From: Gari tellinella
Taxonomy: Eukaryota > Mollusca > Bivalvia > Cardiida > Psammobiidae
Reading direction: 5' to 3'
Length of the DNA stretch: 64,000 nucleotides
Assembly (NCBI GenBank): GCA_922989275.2
Contig: OV277868.1
Span: forward strand, 52,760,216 to 52,824,215
The notes beneath the pieces were generated by a model. That model made no database searches. It worked only from the letters and a program-made list of their open reading frames with translations, and was not told the origin of the DNA. A program made the position numbers and the translations under genes. Positions 33,291-44,160 of the stretch are shown piece after piece (positions within the stretch are counted from its first letter, which is position 1; each line of letters opens with the position of its first letter).

Positions 33291-33468
33291 AACCATTGTA
33301 CTGCAAGATTCGTTTCAAAGTTAGATTTAAGGCAATGTGACTGTCGAAATTTCAAAACGAGTGTCAAAAGGTTTGGGTCCTGATCAGACGCCGCGTTACG
33401 CGGCGTCTGATCAGAACCGAAACTGTTTGCAAACGCGCTCTATAGCGTCATTGAAAGTGAAAGGGTTA
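33291..33468. mobile_element. T2 MITE (partial) with intact hairpin A
   Basis: TTTCAAAGTTAGATTTAAGGC...CAAAACGAGTGTCAAA leads into hairpin A at 33368-33430, followed by GCAAACGCGCTCTATAGCGTCATTGAAAGTGAAAGGG|TTA. The left terminus is lost. Confidence 0.7.
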
Positions 33469-33491
33469 TTGCTAAAAAATACATACAAATA

Positions 33492-33562
33492 CATTGCAAA
33501 CAGTTTGTATTCCGATCAGAGCTGGAGTAGCTCGGCGGCTGATCAGGCTACAAACAGTTTGT
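33492..33562. repeat. Divergent hairpin A-like palindrome
   Basis: GCAAACAGTTTGTATTCCGATCAGAGCTGGAGTAGCTCGGCGGCTGATCAGGCTACAAACAGTTTG keeps the outer CAAACAGTTTG and GATCAG words but has a different inner arm (GAGCTG/AGCTCGG). It is too altered to place in a family. Confidence 0.5.
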
Positions 33563-34019
33563 CAATGTAGCTAAAACAAATCGTCTTAAATTATTTTGTT
33601 ATTTTCTTTTTTTAAAAACAGATCAGCTTAAAGTCCCATTGTGTTTTCAGACGTTTTTTTAATGTCCAAAATATAATAACGGTTAATAATAATGCTTGAA
33701 CATTCTGATGGGCCAAACTGATCTATGAAATGTTGAAGACAGACCTAAATCACCAAAAAGGCGATTTAAAACCATAACAAACCGAAAGTAGAACGTCTTA
33801 CATAAACATTACCACACGGATTAGTGTCACGTGGTACAGCTGGGATCAACTTCACAATGTGCGAGCGTATCTACGATATGCTATAAAATGAGTCACATTT
33901 CGTCAAAACGGTGGTACAACGAAAGCAGCGAGAATAAGTATATATGCGCATTTTAAGGCCCATCGTGTGGTCCTACAGTAAACGCATGTTCGTCCCCCTG
34001 CCCGTCCCTCCGCCCGTCC
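33563..34019. other. Unique DNA flanking satellite
   Basis: Ends in a CGTCC-type simple run (CCCTGCCCGTCCCTCCGCCCG at ~33997-34017) directly before the satellite. No gene. Confidence 0.35.
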
Positions 34020-35890
34020 TTCCATGAGTCAGTCAGACTTTCATACTTTTTTTGTACGCTTTCTAACTCGAATATTTTTTATCTGATCTTCCACAAACTT
34101 GCTGAATATATGTATTGGTATAAAATATAGGCCAAGTTCGATAACTACTCAAATTGTATTAGGCATGTCAGAGTCATACCGTTGAATTATAAAAAATGGC
34201 TTTTTCAGTCTTGTCCGCTCTCTAACACAGACAGTTTTTTGTCGGATCTTCACTAAACATGCTGAAAATGTTTATTAATATAGAATCTAGGTGATAAAAT
34301 CACATGAGGCATGTCTGAGTTTTTGCCCTTTCAGTATTAAAAAATGATTGTTTCAGCATTTATTTTTTATCTCTAACACAAAATATTTTATTGGGTCTTC
34401 ACCAAACGTGCTGAAATGAAAATGTTCATGAATATTAAATTTAGATTTAGTTTGATTACTACTAAAATCGCAAAAGGCATGACGGAGTATTTGCCCTTTA
34501 ATTATTAAAAATGACTGTCTCAGCATTTTTTGCTCTCTTACACAAAGAGTTTTTATCGGATCTTCAGCAAACTTGCATCAAATGTTTATTAATATAAAAT
34601 CTTGGTCCAGTTTGATAACTACTAAAATCGCTTGTGGCATGTTTGAGTTTTTGCTATTTAAGTATTAAAAAATGAGTGTTTCAGCATTTTTTGCTTCCTA
34701 AAAAACAAAAACTTTTATTTGATCTTCACCAAACTTGCTGAAAATGTTCGTTAGTATAAAATCTAGGTTTAGTTTGATGACTACTAAAATCGTATGAGGC
34801 ATGTCGGAGTAATTGCCCTTTAGTTATTAAAAAATGACTGTTTCATCTTTTTTTGCTCTCTAACGCAGATATTTTTTTATCTGATCTTCACCAAACTTGC
34901 ATTAAATGTTTATTAATATAAAATCTTGGTACAGTAAAATTACTACTAAGATCGAATAAGACATGTCTGAGTTTTTGCCCTTTATGCATAAAAAAATGAC
35001 TGTTTCAGCATGTTTTGCTCTCTAACACAAACACTTTTTATTTGATCTTCACAAAACTTGCTGAAAATGTTCGTAAATATAAAATCTTGGTCCAGTTAGA
35101 ATACTACTAAAACCGCATGTGACATGTTTGAGTTTTTGCCATTTAAATATTAAAAAATGAGTGTTTCAGCATGTTTTGCTCTCTTACACAAATTCTTTAA
35201 TTGGATCATAACCAAACTTGCTGAAAATGTTCATTAGTATAAAATCTTAGTTTAGTCTGATTACTACTAAAATCGTATGAGGCATGTCGGAGTTTTTGCC
35301 CTTTATGCATTAAAAATGACTTTCAGCATTTTTTGCTCTCTAACACAAACACTTTTTATTTGATCTCAACCAAACTTGCTGAAATTGTTTATTAATATAA
35401 AATCAAGGTTTAGTTTGAATACTACTAAAATCGCAAAAGCTATGTCTGAGATTTTGCTCCAAGTACTAAAAATGAATGTTCACCAGGTTTTGCTCTCTAA
35501 CACATACGGTTTTTATCTGATATTCACCAAACTTGTTGAAAATGTTTATTAATATAAAAACTAGGTCAATCATGTTAACTACTAAAATCGCACAAGGCAT
35601 GTTGGAGTTATTGCCCTTGAATGACAAAAAATTGACTACTTCAGGCTTGTCAGGATTCTGACTCAAACAGTTTTAATTTGATCTTCACCAAATTTGCTGA
35701 AAAAAATATTTGTATAAAATCTTGGTCCAGTTCTATAAATACCCATATCGCTGAAGGCATGTTGGAGTTATGGTTCTTCAATTTTTAAAATTTTGCTATC
35801 TTATCCTTATTTTTGCCCTGTCCCCTCCGTAAAATGACCAGTTTTTATTCTATTTTAGCCAAATATTTGGTCAATGGTTGCATGTGCTTC
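34020..35890. repeat. ~159-bp tandem satellite, about 11 units
   Basis: The word TTTTGCTCTCTAACACAAA recurs at ~34212, 34370, 34527, 34690, 34850, 35013, 35172, 35330 and 35486, spaced 156-162 bp. Each unit continues GATCTTCACCAAACTTGCTG, ATGTTTATTAATATAAAATC, ACTACTAAAATCGCA, GGCATGTCTGAGTTTTTGCC. Units are diverged by point changes and small indels. Lengths are rarely multiples of three, so it is not coding. Confidence 0.88.
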
Positions 35891-35989
35891 ATCTTAGCCG
35901 TGTTGGTAATAAGTTAAGTAATATATGACCACTCCATTTCTCCTTTACATGTACCTCTTGAAGGATTTTCATTCAACTGTATTCGATTT

Positions 35990-36290
35990 TTTTCTTGACC
36001 TAGATTCAATACCAATACACATTGTCAGCAAATTTGGTGAAGATCCAATTAAAAGTGTTTATGTTAGAGAGCAGAAAATGCTGAAACAGTCATTTTTTAA
36101 ATATTCAAGGGTAATAACTCTGACATGCCTCATGCGATTTTGCTAGTTATTGAATATGACCTAGATTATATATTAACAAACATTTATAGCAAGTTTGGTG
36201 AAGATCCAAAAAGAAGTGTTTGAGTTAGAGAGCGGACAAGGCTGAAACAGAAATTTTCAGCAAGCTTGGTAAAGATCCTCCGTATTTTTT
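35990..36290. repeat. Inverted units of the 159-bp satellite
   Basis: About two units in the opposite orientation (AGCAAATTTGGTGAAGATCC, GTTAGAGAGCAGAAAATGC, GACATGCCTCATGCGATTTT), separated from the main array by ~100 bp. Together with the array they form a large inverted structure. Confidence 0.8.
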
Positions 36291-36379
36291 TACACGGTCA
36301 CCCTACGTGAGTATTATTTACACGTTGTTACTGGATCTCATAGTTTAACCATGTGCCTACTGGTCGCCACTTTACGGAG

Positions 36380-36560
36380 TTTAGAAACTGTTTGAATCTA
36401 GAACAGACACGGCGAAACGCGGCGTCTCATCTGGATCAAAACTGTTTGACACTCGTCTTAAGGTTTGTTTAATTAAAACAATGCATAAATCTAAACTGAA
36501 CAAGTTTTGCAGACGACAATGTCAAAGCAGACGTCTGTGTAGCAGAATAAGGGTTAACCG
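36380..36560. repeat. T-family MITE remnant with hairpin A
   Basis: AACTGTTTGAATCTAGAACAGACACGGCGAAACGCGGCGTCTCATCTGGATC...ACTGTTTGACACTCGTCTT, then the GCAGACGACAATG flank and a TTAA at the right (~36553). Confidence 0.55.
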
Positions 36561-36569
36561 CTTCATTTT

Positions 36570-36761
36570 CAGCGCTCCAGATAAGCGGGGGTAATCTGAA
36601 CTAATCCAACATTTTCTCACTCATTTCAGCACCGAATGCTATGGTGTTACTACTGATAAAACCGTCTCTTCGAGACACTTTTAATGAGAATCACATCATT
36701 GGGTTTAAAAGCAGAAATAAAGATTTTAGTTTTCGAAATACTTCCGTTATCTGGATCCCTG
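36570..36761. mobile_element. MITE with CAGSGCTCCAGATAA ends
   Basis: CAGCGCTCCAGATAAG...TTATCTGGATCCCTG. The inner part AACATTTTCTCACT...TTTCAGCACC and ...AATGAGA...GGTTTAA matches 48741-48931. The TSD is unclear. Confidence 0.65.
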
Positions 36762-37158
36762 TATTTACAGAGTTGTTCTTCTTTCCATTCACAAGGGAGG
36801 CTCTTTAAATCGTGCCGCACGAAAAAATTATAAATAAAAATTAAAAAGCGAATTTCTTAGATAAAGCCGGTTTTTGTGAAAGAATCACGTCCCATGTAGT
36901 TCAAATGGTACCCCAAACAACCGTTGTATGCAGGTTTCTCAAAAACACAATGCGGCTTTAACTACTTATTGCTTTTAATTTTGTTTTAAAGGGAAAGCAT
37001 GGCGTCTCCCACATTGTATTATAACCCTGACACAGATCTAACACGTGACCTTTAACGTCATAGTTCTTAGCTTTAGGGATTGAAAGTCAGTGACTGAGCT
37101 ATTGCAGCGGTTCTTAGGTGATATGACAAGGGTCTCATTCTGAGAGAACGTAAAGAGA
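36762..37158. other. Unique DNA
   Basis: No gene. Several short frames without motifs. Confidence 0.3.
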
Positions 37159-37265
37159 ACAGGGTCCATGTTTATAAACCGTTTGAGCCTAGACTCAAAT
37201 CTGACCAATTAAAGGCTTGAGAACAAACTCAGACTCAGCTCAAACGCTGTATAACCTTGGACCCT
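37159..37265. mobile_element. Palindromic element with GGTCCA..TTATAAA..GTTTGAG ends
   Basis: GGGTCCATGTTTATAAACCGTTTGAG and its mirror CTCAAACGCTGTATAACCTTGGACCC enclose CAAATCTGACCAATTAAA. Same family as 37758-37912 and 46462-46575. Confidence 0.6.
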
Positions 37266-37716
37266 GTCGAATCTCGATAACTCAAATTCACTGATAACTC
37301 AAATTCACTGAAGACTAACTTTCCCGCCCCGACAATGTAGAAATTTACCGCTGCCTTATGTCGAACATAGCCGTATTTCAAAGTTAAAAACGAAACCTAG
37401 CCACGTTATAACTTCAAAATATGGTTAAGTTTGATTTAACCCATTCCGCAATAGTCTATTTCTAGTTTTGAAGACAGATGACCACTTAAAGCAGGTTGAA
37501 AGTAAAGCAGAATGCGCCTTATTGCGCATCCTGCTTTACTTTTAACCTGCTTTTAAGCTACCATCTGCTAGGATATAGAAAATATTTCTTTTGATACAGA
37601 TTTATGACTTTAAAAAATGAGCTATTTTCCTCAATGGTGAAATTAATTTATGGCGTAAAAAGGCGTATTTATGGGATAATGGGTTAAACGAGTTCTAGTT
37701 ATTGAGATGCGACTGT
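37260..37716. mobile_element. GTCGAATCTCGATAACTC-ended MITE with nested T6
   Basis: GTCGAATCTCGATAACTCAA at the left mirrors TTATTGAGATGCGACTGT at the right. The right half is interrupted by the T6 element at 37440-37683. Confidence 0.55.
37440..37683. mobile_element. T6 MITE with hairpin B
   Basis: TTAA on both sides. CCCATTCCGCAATAG / TTATGGGATAATGGG ends. Hairpin B is at 37484-37560 with the inner loop ATTGCGCAT. Confidence 0.82.
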
Positions 37717-37757
37717 ACACGATTTGTTGTGTATCACAGTGATTTGGGTATTTCGTT

Positions 37758-37912
37758 GGCCCAGTGATCAAGGTTATAAAGCGTTTGAGATGGGTATGAT
37801 ATCGTTTTCAAGCTTTTGATACGTCAGATTAGAGCAAAAGCTCAAATCTGATCAATCAAACGTCTGAGAACGATCTCAGACTCATCTCAAACTGTATATA
37901 ACCCTTGGATAT
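37758..37912. mobile_element. Second GGTTATAAAGCGTTTGAG palindromic element
   Basis: AAGGTTATAAAGCGTTTGAGATG...CATCTCAAACTGTATATAACCCTTGG with the CAAATCTGATCAATCAAACG core. Confidence 0.55.
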
Positions 37913-38179
37913 GGGTTAGACTACTAACTTGGTCTCAGTTTCGTCTAAAAAAAAAATTTTCTAGTAGATACTAAGGTAAATGCGTATATGAGTTCAATGT
38001 TTTTCTAGGATATTAAAAATCTAAACAAACGATTCAGTTCTATTTCTATGCATATCATTGTTTCGATCGCCCTGGCAACTGTGCTTTCAGATATTATTTG
38101 CAGCTCTGTCATAGGAAAATCCACCCAACCCGGACTTTCTATATTTACCCAGTTTAGAGGAAAATGATTTCATACAATA

Positions 38180-38425
38180 CAGTGGAGAATCTGTTATTCT
38201 TTCCCGTTTAAACGCAAACGTACGCAAACGCAAAGCGCTAAAACATAGAAAAGAACAATTTTTGGACAATTCTGATATTTCATGTTTATCTTGGTGGCAA
38301 ACAGTTTGGAGCATGATCAGACGCCGGGTTTCCCGGCGTCTGATCTGGCTCCAAACTGTTTGCACTGCAAATAATAGTTTTAGCGTAAACGCGTTTATTG
38401 GGAAAGAATAACAGATTCTCCACTG
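38180..38425. mobile_element. M2 MITE with hairpin A
   Basis: CAGTGGAGAATCTG...CAGATTCTCCACTG, TA-flanked. Hairpin A loop is CCGGGTTTCCCGG. The paralogous position near 51615 (TTTTCATACAGTTCATACG) lacks it, so insertion followed the segmental duplication. Confidence 0.88.
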
Positions 38426-38766
38426 TACGGGTACATAATTTAGCCGTACAATGTTGAAATCAATGAGGCAGGTTTTGTCATGGCACGGCTCACTCATGTT
38501 CTCATCATGACATCAATACCTATTAATGTTTGTTCAAGGGGGGTTGAATTACAAAAGACTATTCCGAATATAGATTAACCTCTTGGATTGTTATGATCAC
38601 TTACGTAATCGCTTGTAGTATTAAGATCTAACTTCCTCTTGTTTTTAAGTAAAATGACTTTTAGCAAAGCACAATTGCTATAAATTTGACTTGGTGTTTA
38701 ATTCTTCAACGTCTTATCAACAAATCTGTCATATTAGGACTTGTATAAATTCGAATCCATACTTAA

Positions 38767-39003
38767 CCCTTTCACTGACAACTTTCTCGTGAGATTTTTA
38801 TCCCTTCACCGTTTCATTGTCATCTGCTTCAATTTTGTTATCTGTAATGTCGTTTCAAAGTTAGAAAAAGGCACTATGACTGAAGAAATTTCAAAACGAG
38901 TGTCAAACAGTTTGGATCCTGATCAGACGCCGCGTAACGCGGCGTCTGATCAGGATCTAAACTGTTTGCAAACGCGCTTTAAGCGTCATTGGGAGCGAAA
39001 TGG
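38767..39003. mobile_element. T2 MITE with intact hairpin A
   Basis: TTAA|CCCTTTCACTGACAAC...GAGCGAAATGG|TTAA-type borders. Hairpin A is perfect at 38905-38970 (GATCAGACGCCGCGTAACGCGGCGTCTGATC). Confidence 0.82.
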
Positions 39004-39224
39004 TTAAGAGATAATAGGTAAATTGGAGTTGAGTTTATAGAAGTTAGTTAGTCCCATACAGTGACAAAGACTCAAAGTTGAGTTGAGTTGAGTTGAGTGA
39101 CAAAGACGTTACTTTCTCCCGAAAAACGTTAAAGAACGTTATATATCCGTGGCATACCGTCTGAAGTCAGATCAGACGCCGAGGAAACAAAACAAATACC
39201 TGCTTTCTAGTTTGTAAAGTTCCC

Positions 39225-39415
39225 TTTCCCCCATGCCTTTTAGCGCATTTAATTTATTCCTCAACAGAATAAAATAGTTCCAGTTGATGCAGTCGAGAAC
39301 ATGTACCAAAAGAAATATTTTCTATGGCCTAGCAGATAGTAGCTTAAAGCAGGTTAAAAGTAAAGCAGAATGCGCCTTAAGGCGCATTCTGCTTTACTTT
39401 TAACCTACTTATTGT
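39225..39415. mobile_element. T6-like MITE with hairpin B, right end lost
   Basis: Begins CCCTTTCCCCCATGCCTTTTAGCGC. Hairpin B at 39345-39412 is one of the cleanest (AATGCGCCTTAAGGCGCATT). A (TTATC)n run follows at 39432-39460. Confidence 0.65.
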
Positions 39416-39722
39416 ATGTCTTGCCGACTTAAAATAAAATCTTATCTTATCTTATCTTATGATTTATACTACTAACACGAGTTGTCACATTTTTACCCAT
39501 ATACATGTAGCGTTCCAAAGGTTAATATGTCTTTTTGCGTTATTAAATAATCTTAGCCAAAATATTGGCCGATATCCAATTTCCGAAATGAAATGTATAG
39601 GACCAGGAAATATCAAATTACAATCGCTTTATCATTATGACTCAAGAATAAAAACAAATAGACATGGACTAACTTATTTGTCCCGTTAACCGTCTTGAAG
39701 CCGATCCATTTATAGCACTTAA

Positions 39723-39935
39723 CCCCTTCACTGCCTTACCCCGAGTACACACGTTATTTGCAAACAGTTTGAATCCTGATCAGACGCCGCGAAACGCGGC
39801 GTCAGATCAGGATCCAAACTGTTTGACACTCATTTCATTTCATTATTTCTTAAGTCAAAAGACCTAAAATTTAAGTTTGAGAAATAGAAGCAGACGACAA
39901 TTGTTTAAGATTTATGACTCACGGCAGTGAAGGGG
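39723..39935. mobile_element. T1 MITE with hairpin A
   Basis: TTAA|CCCCTTCACTGCC...GGCAGTGAAGGGG|TTAA. Hairpin A is at 39763-39830. It shares its right TTAA with the next element. Confidence 0.85.
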
Positions 39936-39939
39936 TTAA

Positions 39940-40058
39940 TTACTTCACTGCCTAATGCTTATTTCTAAACATTTTGGACCCTGGTCAGACGCCTCTTTGA
40001 CGCTCATTTCAATATTTATATTCATTTTAAAAATGATGACGTCAAGGCAGTGTACTGG
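39940..40058. mobile_element. T1 MITE, short, abutting the previous copy
   Basis: TTAA|TTACTTCACTGCC...GTCAAGGCAGTGTACTGG|TTAA with only one hairpin half (CCTGGTCAGACGCCTC). Confidence 0.65.
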
Positions 40059-40180
40059 TTAAATTGTTTTGGATGTATTGTTTAACTGGCGCCATGGATA
40101 TTCTTGTCAACATTCTAAAATACGTTCGATCCTTACACATAGAGTAATGACAGGAATAGAGTACACTTATCACCCTTTAA

Positions 40181-40326
40181 CGCCTTCTCTACCATGACGT
40201 CATCAGCTTCAAACAATTGTCGTCTGTTTTTATTTCTCAAATCTTTGTTTTAGGTTTATTGAATTAAGAAATATTGAAATGAGCGTCCAACGGTTCGTAT
40301 CCTGACCAGATGCCGCGTTACGATAG
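40181..40326. mobile_element. T1 MITE left half
   Basis: TTAA|CGCCTTCTCTACCATGACGTC..., then the usual flank and one hairpin arm (CCTGACCAGATGCCGCG), then a break. Confidence 0.6.
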
Positions 40327-40347
40327 AATACACTTATCAACACTTAA

Positions 40348-41098
40348 CGCCTTCACTGCCATAACGTCATCAGCTTCAAACAATTGTCGTGTGCTTTTAT
40401 TTCTCAATTTAATTTTTAGGTATTTTGACTTAAAGGGACTCGCAACCAGATGGTGTACTTGTCAAAATAAAATAAAATACTCAAATAAAAGCAAATTTGT
40501 GGCATTATTTGGCTTCTGACATTAAAAAAATATGATCAGTCCAAAAAAAGTCTCAAGAATCGTCACCGAATCTTAGACTTTTAGATATTTTCCATCGTTT
40601 TTCTATACCGACTAGTAGACGGTATAGTTGTTGTTGTTGCTTCTCTACACGGGCTCAGACATAAACACGAGCCGAATTACGAAGTTGTATGCACTTTCGA
40701 TCGCTACACATTGAAATACGTTAAATCGATCCGAGATAAACGAATAGTTCCGTGGTCCATTGGTCTAAGCGGTTTCCCCTATTTTGCCTTCTGTCCGCCA
40801 ATGCCGGGCCCCGGGTTCGAATCCCACCAGAGACTAATATTTTTTTTTATTGAAATACATTTTTTTAAACAGAATTTCTTATCCTAAACTAATTCTTTAC
40901 CATTTATATAAGCGTTTGACACATATTTAAAAATTACTATTTTTAATGCACCATCTGGTTGCGAGTCGCTTTAAGAGATGTAAATTTATGTGTCAAACTG
41001 TTGGAATCCTGATCAGATGCCGCGTCACGCGGCTTCTGATCAAGATCCAAACTGTTTGCAAATATCCATTGTCTACTCGGGGTAAGACAGTAAGGGGC
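40348..41098. mobile_element. T1 MITE split by a TTAA-target element
   Basis: The left half runs to GGTATTTTGACTTAA (40433). The right half resumes at 40971 with TTAAGAGATG...GTGTCAAACTGTT, hairpin A at 41000-41060, and CGGGGTAAGACAGTAAGGGG. The interruption falls exactly at the conserved TTAA inside T1. Confidence 0.78.
40434..40970. mobile_element. piggyBac-type element with tRNA-like cassette, copy 1
   Basis: 537 bp between TTAA duplications (40430-40433, 40971-40974). Ends AGGGACTCGCAACCAGATGG / CCATCTGGTTGCGAGTCGCT. The middle holds a tRNA-like stretch (40746-40838): A-box-like TGGTCTAAGC at 40761-40770 and a perfect B box GGTTCGAATCC at 40814-40824, ending CCCACCAGAGACTA. No transposase. 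The flanks match 58058-58582, but the tRNA-like part does not. Confidence 0.82.
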
Positions 41099-41148
41099 GA
41101 ACATATTTTGTAACTTTCATCTTCAAAATGTGTCGCCAACATCAGTTT

Positions 41149-41340
41149 TTACCCAATCACTGCCATGACGTCATCAATTTTAAACAACTGTCGTCTGCTT
41201 TTTATTTCTCAAGTTCAAATGTTAGGTATTTAGAATGAAGAGATATTGACATAAGTGTCAAACAGTTTGGATCCTGATCAGACGCGGCGTTTGATCAGGA
41301 TCCATACTGTTTGTAAATCGGGTTAAGGCAGCGGAGGGTT
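41149..41340. mobile_element. T1 MITE with shortened hairpin A
   Basis: CCAATCACTGCCATGACGTC...GGCAGCGGAGGG. The hairpin retains GATCCTGATCAGACGCGGCGTTTGATCAGGATCC, with a few loop bases lost. Confidence 0.72.
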
Positions 41341-41511
41341 TAAACGTGTTTTTGTTGACAAACATATCACCAGAGTGTCAAGCACTTTATATCTAGATGA
41401 GACACCGAGTAACTCGGAATCCATACGGTTTGTGACAGTTATCGTCAATTTGTAGTGTTGTGCAGAAGGGTTTAACATTCCCACCAAAGCCTTATTTGAG
41501 GCAGATGGATA
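41341..41511. repeat. Worn hairpin A remnant
   Basis: GTGTCAAGCACTTTATATCTAGATGAGACACCGAGTAACTCGGAATCCATACGGTTTG: the T5-like version (GATGAGACGCCGAGTAACTCGG) in decay. Confidence 0.45.
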
Positions 41512-41747
41512 CAGTGGAGAATCTGTTATTCTTTCCCAATAAACGCGTTTACGCTAAAACTATTATTTCCAATACAAACAGTTTGGAGCCAGATCAGACG
41601 CCGGGTAACCCGGCGTCTGATCAGGCTCCAAACTGTTTGCCACCAAGATAAACATGAAATATCAGAATTGTCCAAAAGTTGTTCTTTACTACGTTTTAGA
41701 GCTTTGCGTTTGCGTTTAAACGGGAAAGAATAACAGATTCTCCACTG
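41512..41747. mobile_element. M2 MITE with hairpin A
   Basis: CAGTGGAGAATCTG...CAGATTCTCCACTG, opposite orientation to 38180. The hairpin is at 41575-41642. Confidence 0.88.
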
Positions 41748-43328
41748 TACCGTCCAGTGTTGGAAGAAATAATTTTGACTAACAGACTATGAGAAACAAA
41801 CCATATGCCACAAAAAATCTCTGTCCAAAACTAACTCGTCTAATTTATTAAAATCTCCCCGTTTTGTAACCTGCTCTTTCGCTGCAAACAGTTTGTACTT
41901 ACTATGTTCGCCAAATCAGTTGCGTATGTAAGAAAACGTACTTGTCCCTTATTAACGGTTAGTTACTCTGATAGTAAACAAAAACTTAACCTATGTTATC
42001 ATAATAGGATTCATAAACGAGGTCATCTTATTTCGTCGCGAAACTATTAGCCTTTAAACAGTACAATATAGATCTTATTATAATATATTGATTCACAGTG
42101 ATTGTGTTTAATGCGCATATACTTAGTAATGTATATTGTGAAGCTAAAAAGCGACCACAGCAATGGTATTTTAAAAAAGAACTACATGTACCTTTAATAT
42201 TCAAAGAGTCAATATTTTCAAAGGGAACTTCCTACAGAAAATCTTATAATGTGCCTCAATGTATGAATTTAATCATAGTGTCTGGATTTAGGTCAACGGT
42301 GCTTCACACGGATACATTGGTTTTTGCCTGCTAATATTTCTAAAACTCTTAAATACCCTGAATAAAACAAGAAATATAACTCAACATACACACAGGTATA
42401 ACAAACGTCGGATATTGAGAATATTTCAAAAACTAAAATCCTCATGTCTTCATGAATCATGTTGTAACATCATAAAGTTTGATGGTGACATGAGCTGTTT
42501 ACTCTCTCAAATCTAAAACCCTAATAAAATCCTGTTAAGGCATCGAGTCAGCGATTGCTTCAAACACATGCATTTCCACTCATTTTAAGGTGGCAAATTC
42601 TACTGTAAATTTAATATGCCATCGTTAGAAGATATAATATTTTGTGGTATTGTGTTTGTTTTTAAAAACCTTATACGGTAACTATGCAACAGTTTTAAAG
42701 AGACCTTTATTTACTGCAAAGTACTGTCTGGCTTTTTTGTTGTTAAACCCTTTACACAGTAACATTATCAAACATTCCATATATTTAATTCCAAAGATAC
42801 ACCCGGGTATCTCTTGCTTTTAAAATCACCCTAAAAGTTTCCTAATTCGACAACCAGTAGCAATTATCGAAAACGACAGTTTAGTTAATTTTAAATATCA
42901 CTTTGAAAAAACGATTTGTAATAAACTGACTAAACAATGTTATCAAAATTGAACGACTTACTAACTTTTGTTAAGATTTCTTTAAGGAGTGCAAGAAAAA
43001 ATCTCTGGCAAAAAAATGAAAACTGACAACGAGATCTTTTCAAAGAACATTTGTGAATGGTCGTTATCAGTGAGATGTTTTATAATTAAATATAAGCGAT
43101 ACAAATAAGTTAAAAACATCGTCAAATTTCATATGATTATTTCATAGCAAGATATCTAAAATTAAACATTCAGTATACGTGGTTATATTTTTAAAGTTTC
43201 TTGTTATTATGCATGTGTACACATAGTCTATAATTATTGGTCACAATGTATGCGTAGTGAAAAATTAAAGCAAACGGTCTTGACCCAGATGAGACGCATA
43301 CTAATTCGGTCTCGTCTGAAATCAAACT
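41748..43328. other. Duplicated non-coding segment (unit 1)
   Basis: 41900-42030, 42660-43050 and 43100-43330 align in order with 54930-55060, 56420-56950 and 57215-57430. Examples are GGTTAGTTACTCTGATAGTAAAC and TTGACCCAGATGAGACGCAT. The 78-aa frame at 42098-42334 is not conserved in the other unit. No gene. Confidence 0.55.
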
Positions 43329-43910
43329 ACAGTCAAAGCTCGAAAACTCGAATTAAGTCGAACTTACCCGTAATTCTCCAGTTAAAAATTCGATATCTCG
43401 GTATCTCTAATGTCGAATGTATTATATATTAATGTTAAAATATGGCTTAGCCAGGGTTTAAAGAGACGGAAAAGCAAATGGTGAAAATGTGAAAAAATAA
43501 GAATATGTTTGTTTTAGAATATTGACATTGCTTTTTTAATGTTGTTTTACCTTCTCTGCACAGGTAAGTTACCATCGAGCGTAAGTTTTTTCTTCTTCAA
43601 AATGTTGTTTTTGCCGAAACAAATATTTTTGTGTTTTTATACCGAATTTGATTTTCAGTCATGTTCGACTGTTTAACCCTTTTACTATCAATGGCGTCAT
43701 AAAGCGCATTTGCAATCAGTTTTGATCCTGATCAGACCGTTTGCTACTTGTTTTGAAATTACGTCAGTTATACTGTCTTACATCTAACTTTGAAACGATA
43801 TTGCAGACTACAATATTAAAGCAGACGACAATATGTCGATAAAGGGTTAAAATCTCACGATAAATTTGATCATGAAAGGGTAAAGGAGTTCGAGTTATCG
43901 AGCTAACCTG
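43329..43910. mobile_element. CAGTCAAAGCTCGAAAACTCG-ended MITE with nested T2
   Basis: CAGTCAAAGCTCGAAAACTC at the left mirrors GAGTTCGAGTTATCGAGC...CTG at the right (~43888-43910). Contains AAGTCGAACTTACCCG. The T2 element at 43677-43881 sits inside. Confidence 0.5.
43677..43881. mobile_element. T2 MITE, hairpin A half deleted
   Basis: TTAA|CCCTTTTACTATCAATGGCGTC. One arm CAATCAGTTTTGATCCTGATCAGACCG joins GTTTGCTACTTGTTTTGAAAT; the inner palindrome is gone. Right end GATCATGAAAGGG. Confidence 0.62.
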
Positions 43911-44160
43911 TCTTACTGTCACCTGTTGTCAAAACCAGTAATACCAGACCTGTTCGTACAACACTAAGTCCTCTTTACAATTGTCTTAACTCTTTCACCA
44001 TTAAGTAACTCGTGTGTGTTATTAGGTTCCCTTGTGGAGTTTATTAGGTACCAAAACAGAACCGGTCTACTTGGAATTCTTTTTTTTGTTAAAATACCAC
44101 CAAATCCGAATATTCTATAAACGTCCAGATTAACCAGAAACATGGATTCATTTCTTAATA

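Noticed and set aside
34020..36290. CRISPR-like or protein-coding repeat array
   Set aside because: Unit length ~159 bp without short constant repeats and unique spacers. Unit lengths vary off multiples of three.
40746..40838. Functional tRNA gene
   Set aside because: The B box is perfect, but acceptor and T stems pair poorly and the sequence lies inside a TIR element. Called tRNA-like only. The same applies to 58366-58448.
42098..42334. 78-aa frame as a possible gene
   Set aside because: It lies in the segmental duplication, and the matching stretch in unit 2 does not preserve the frame.
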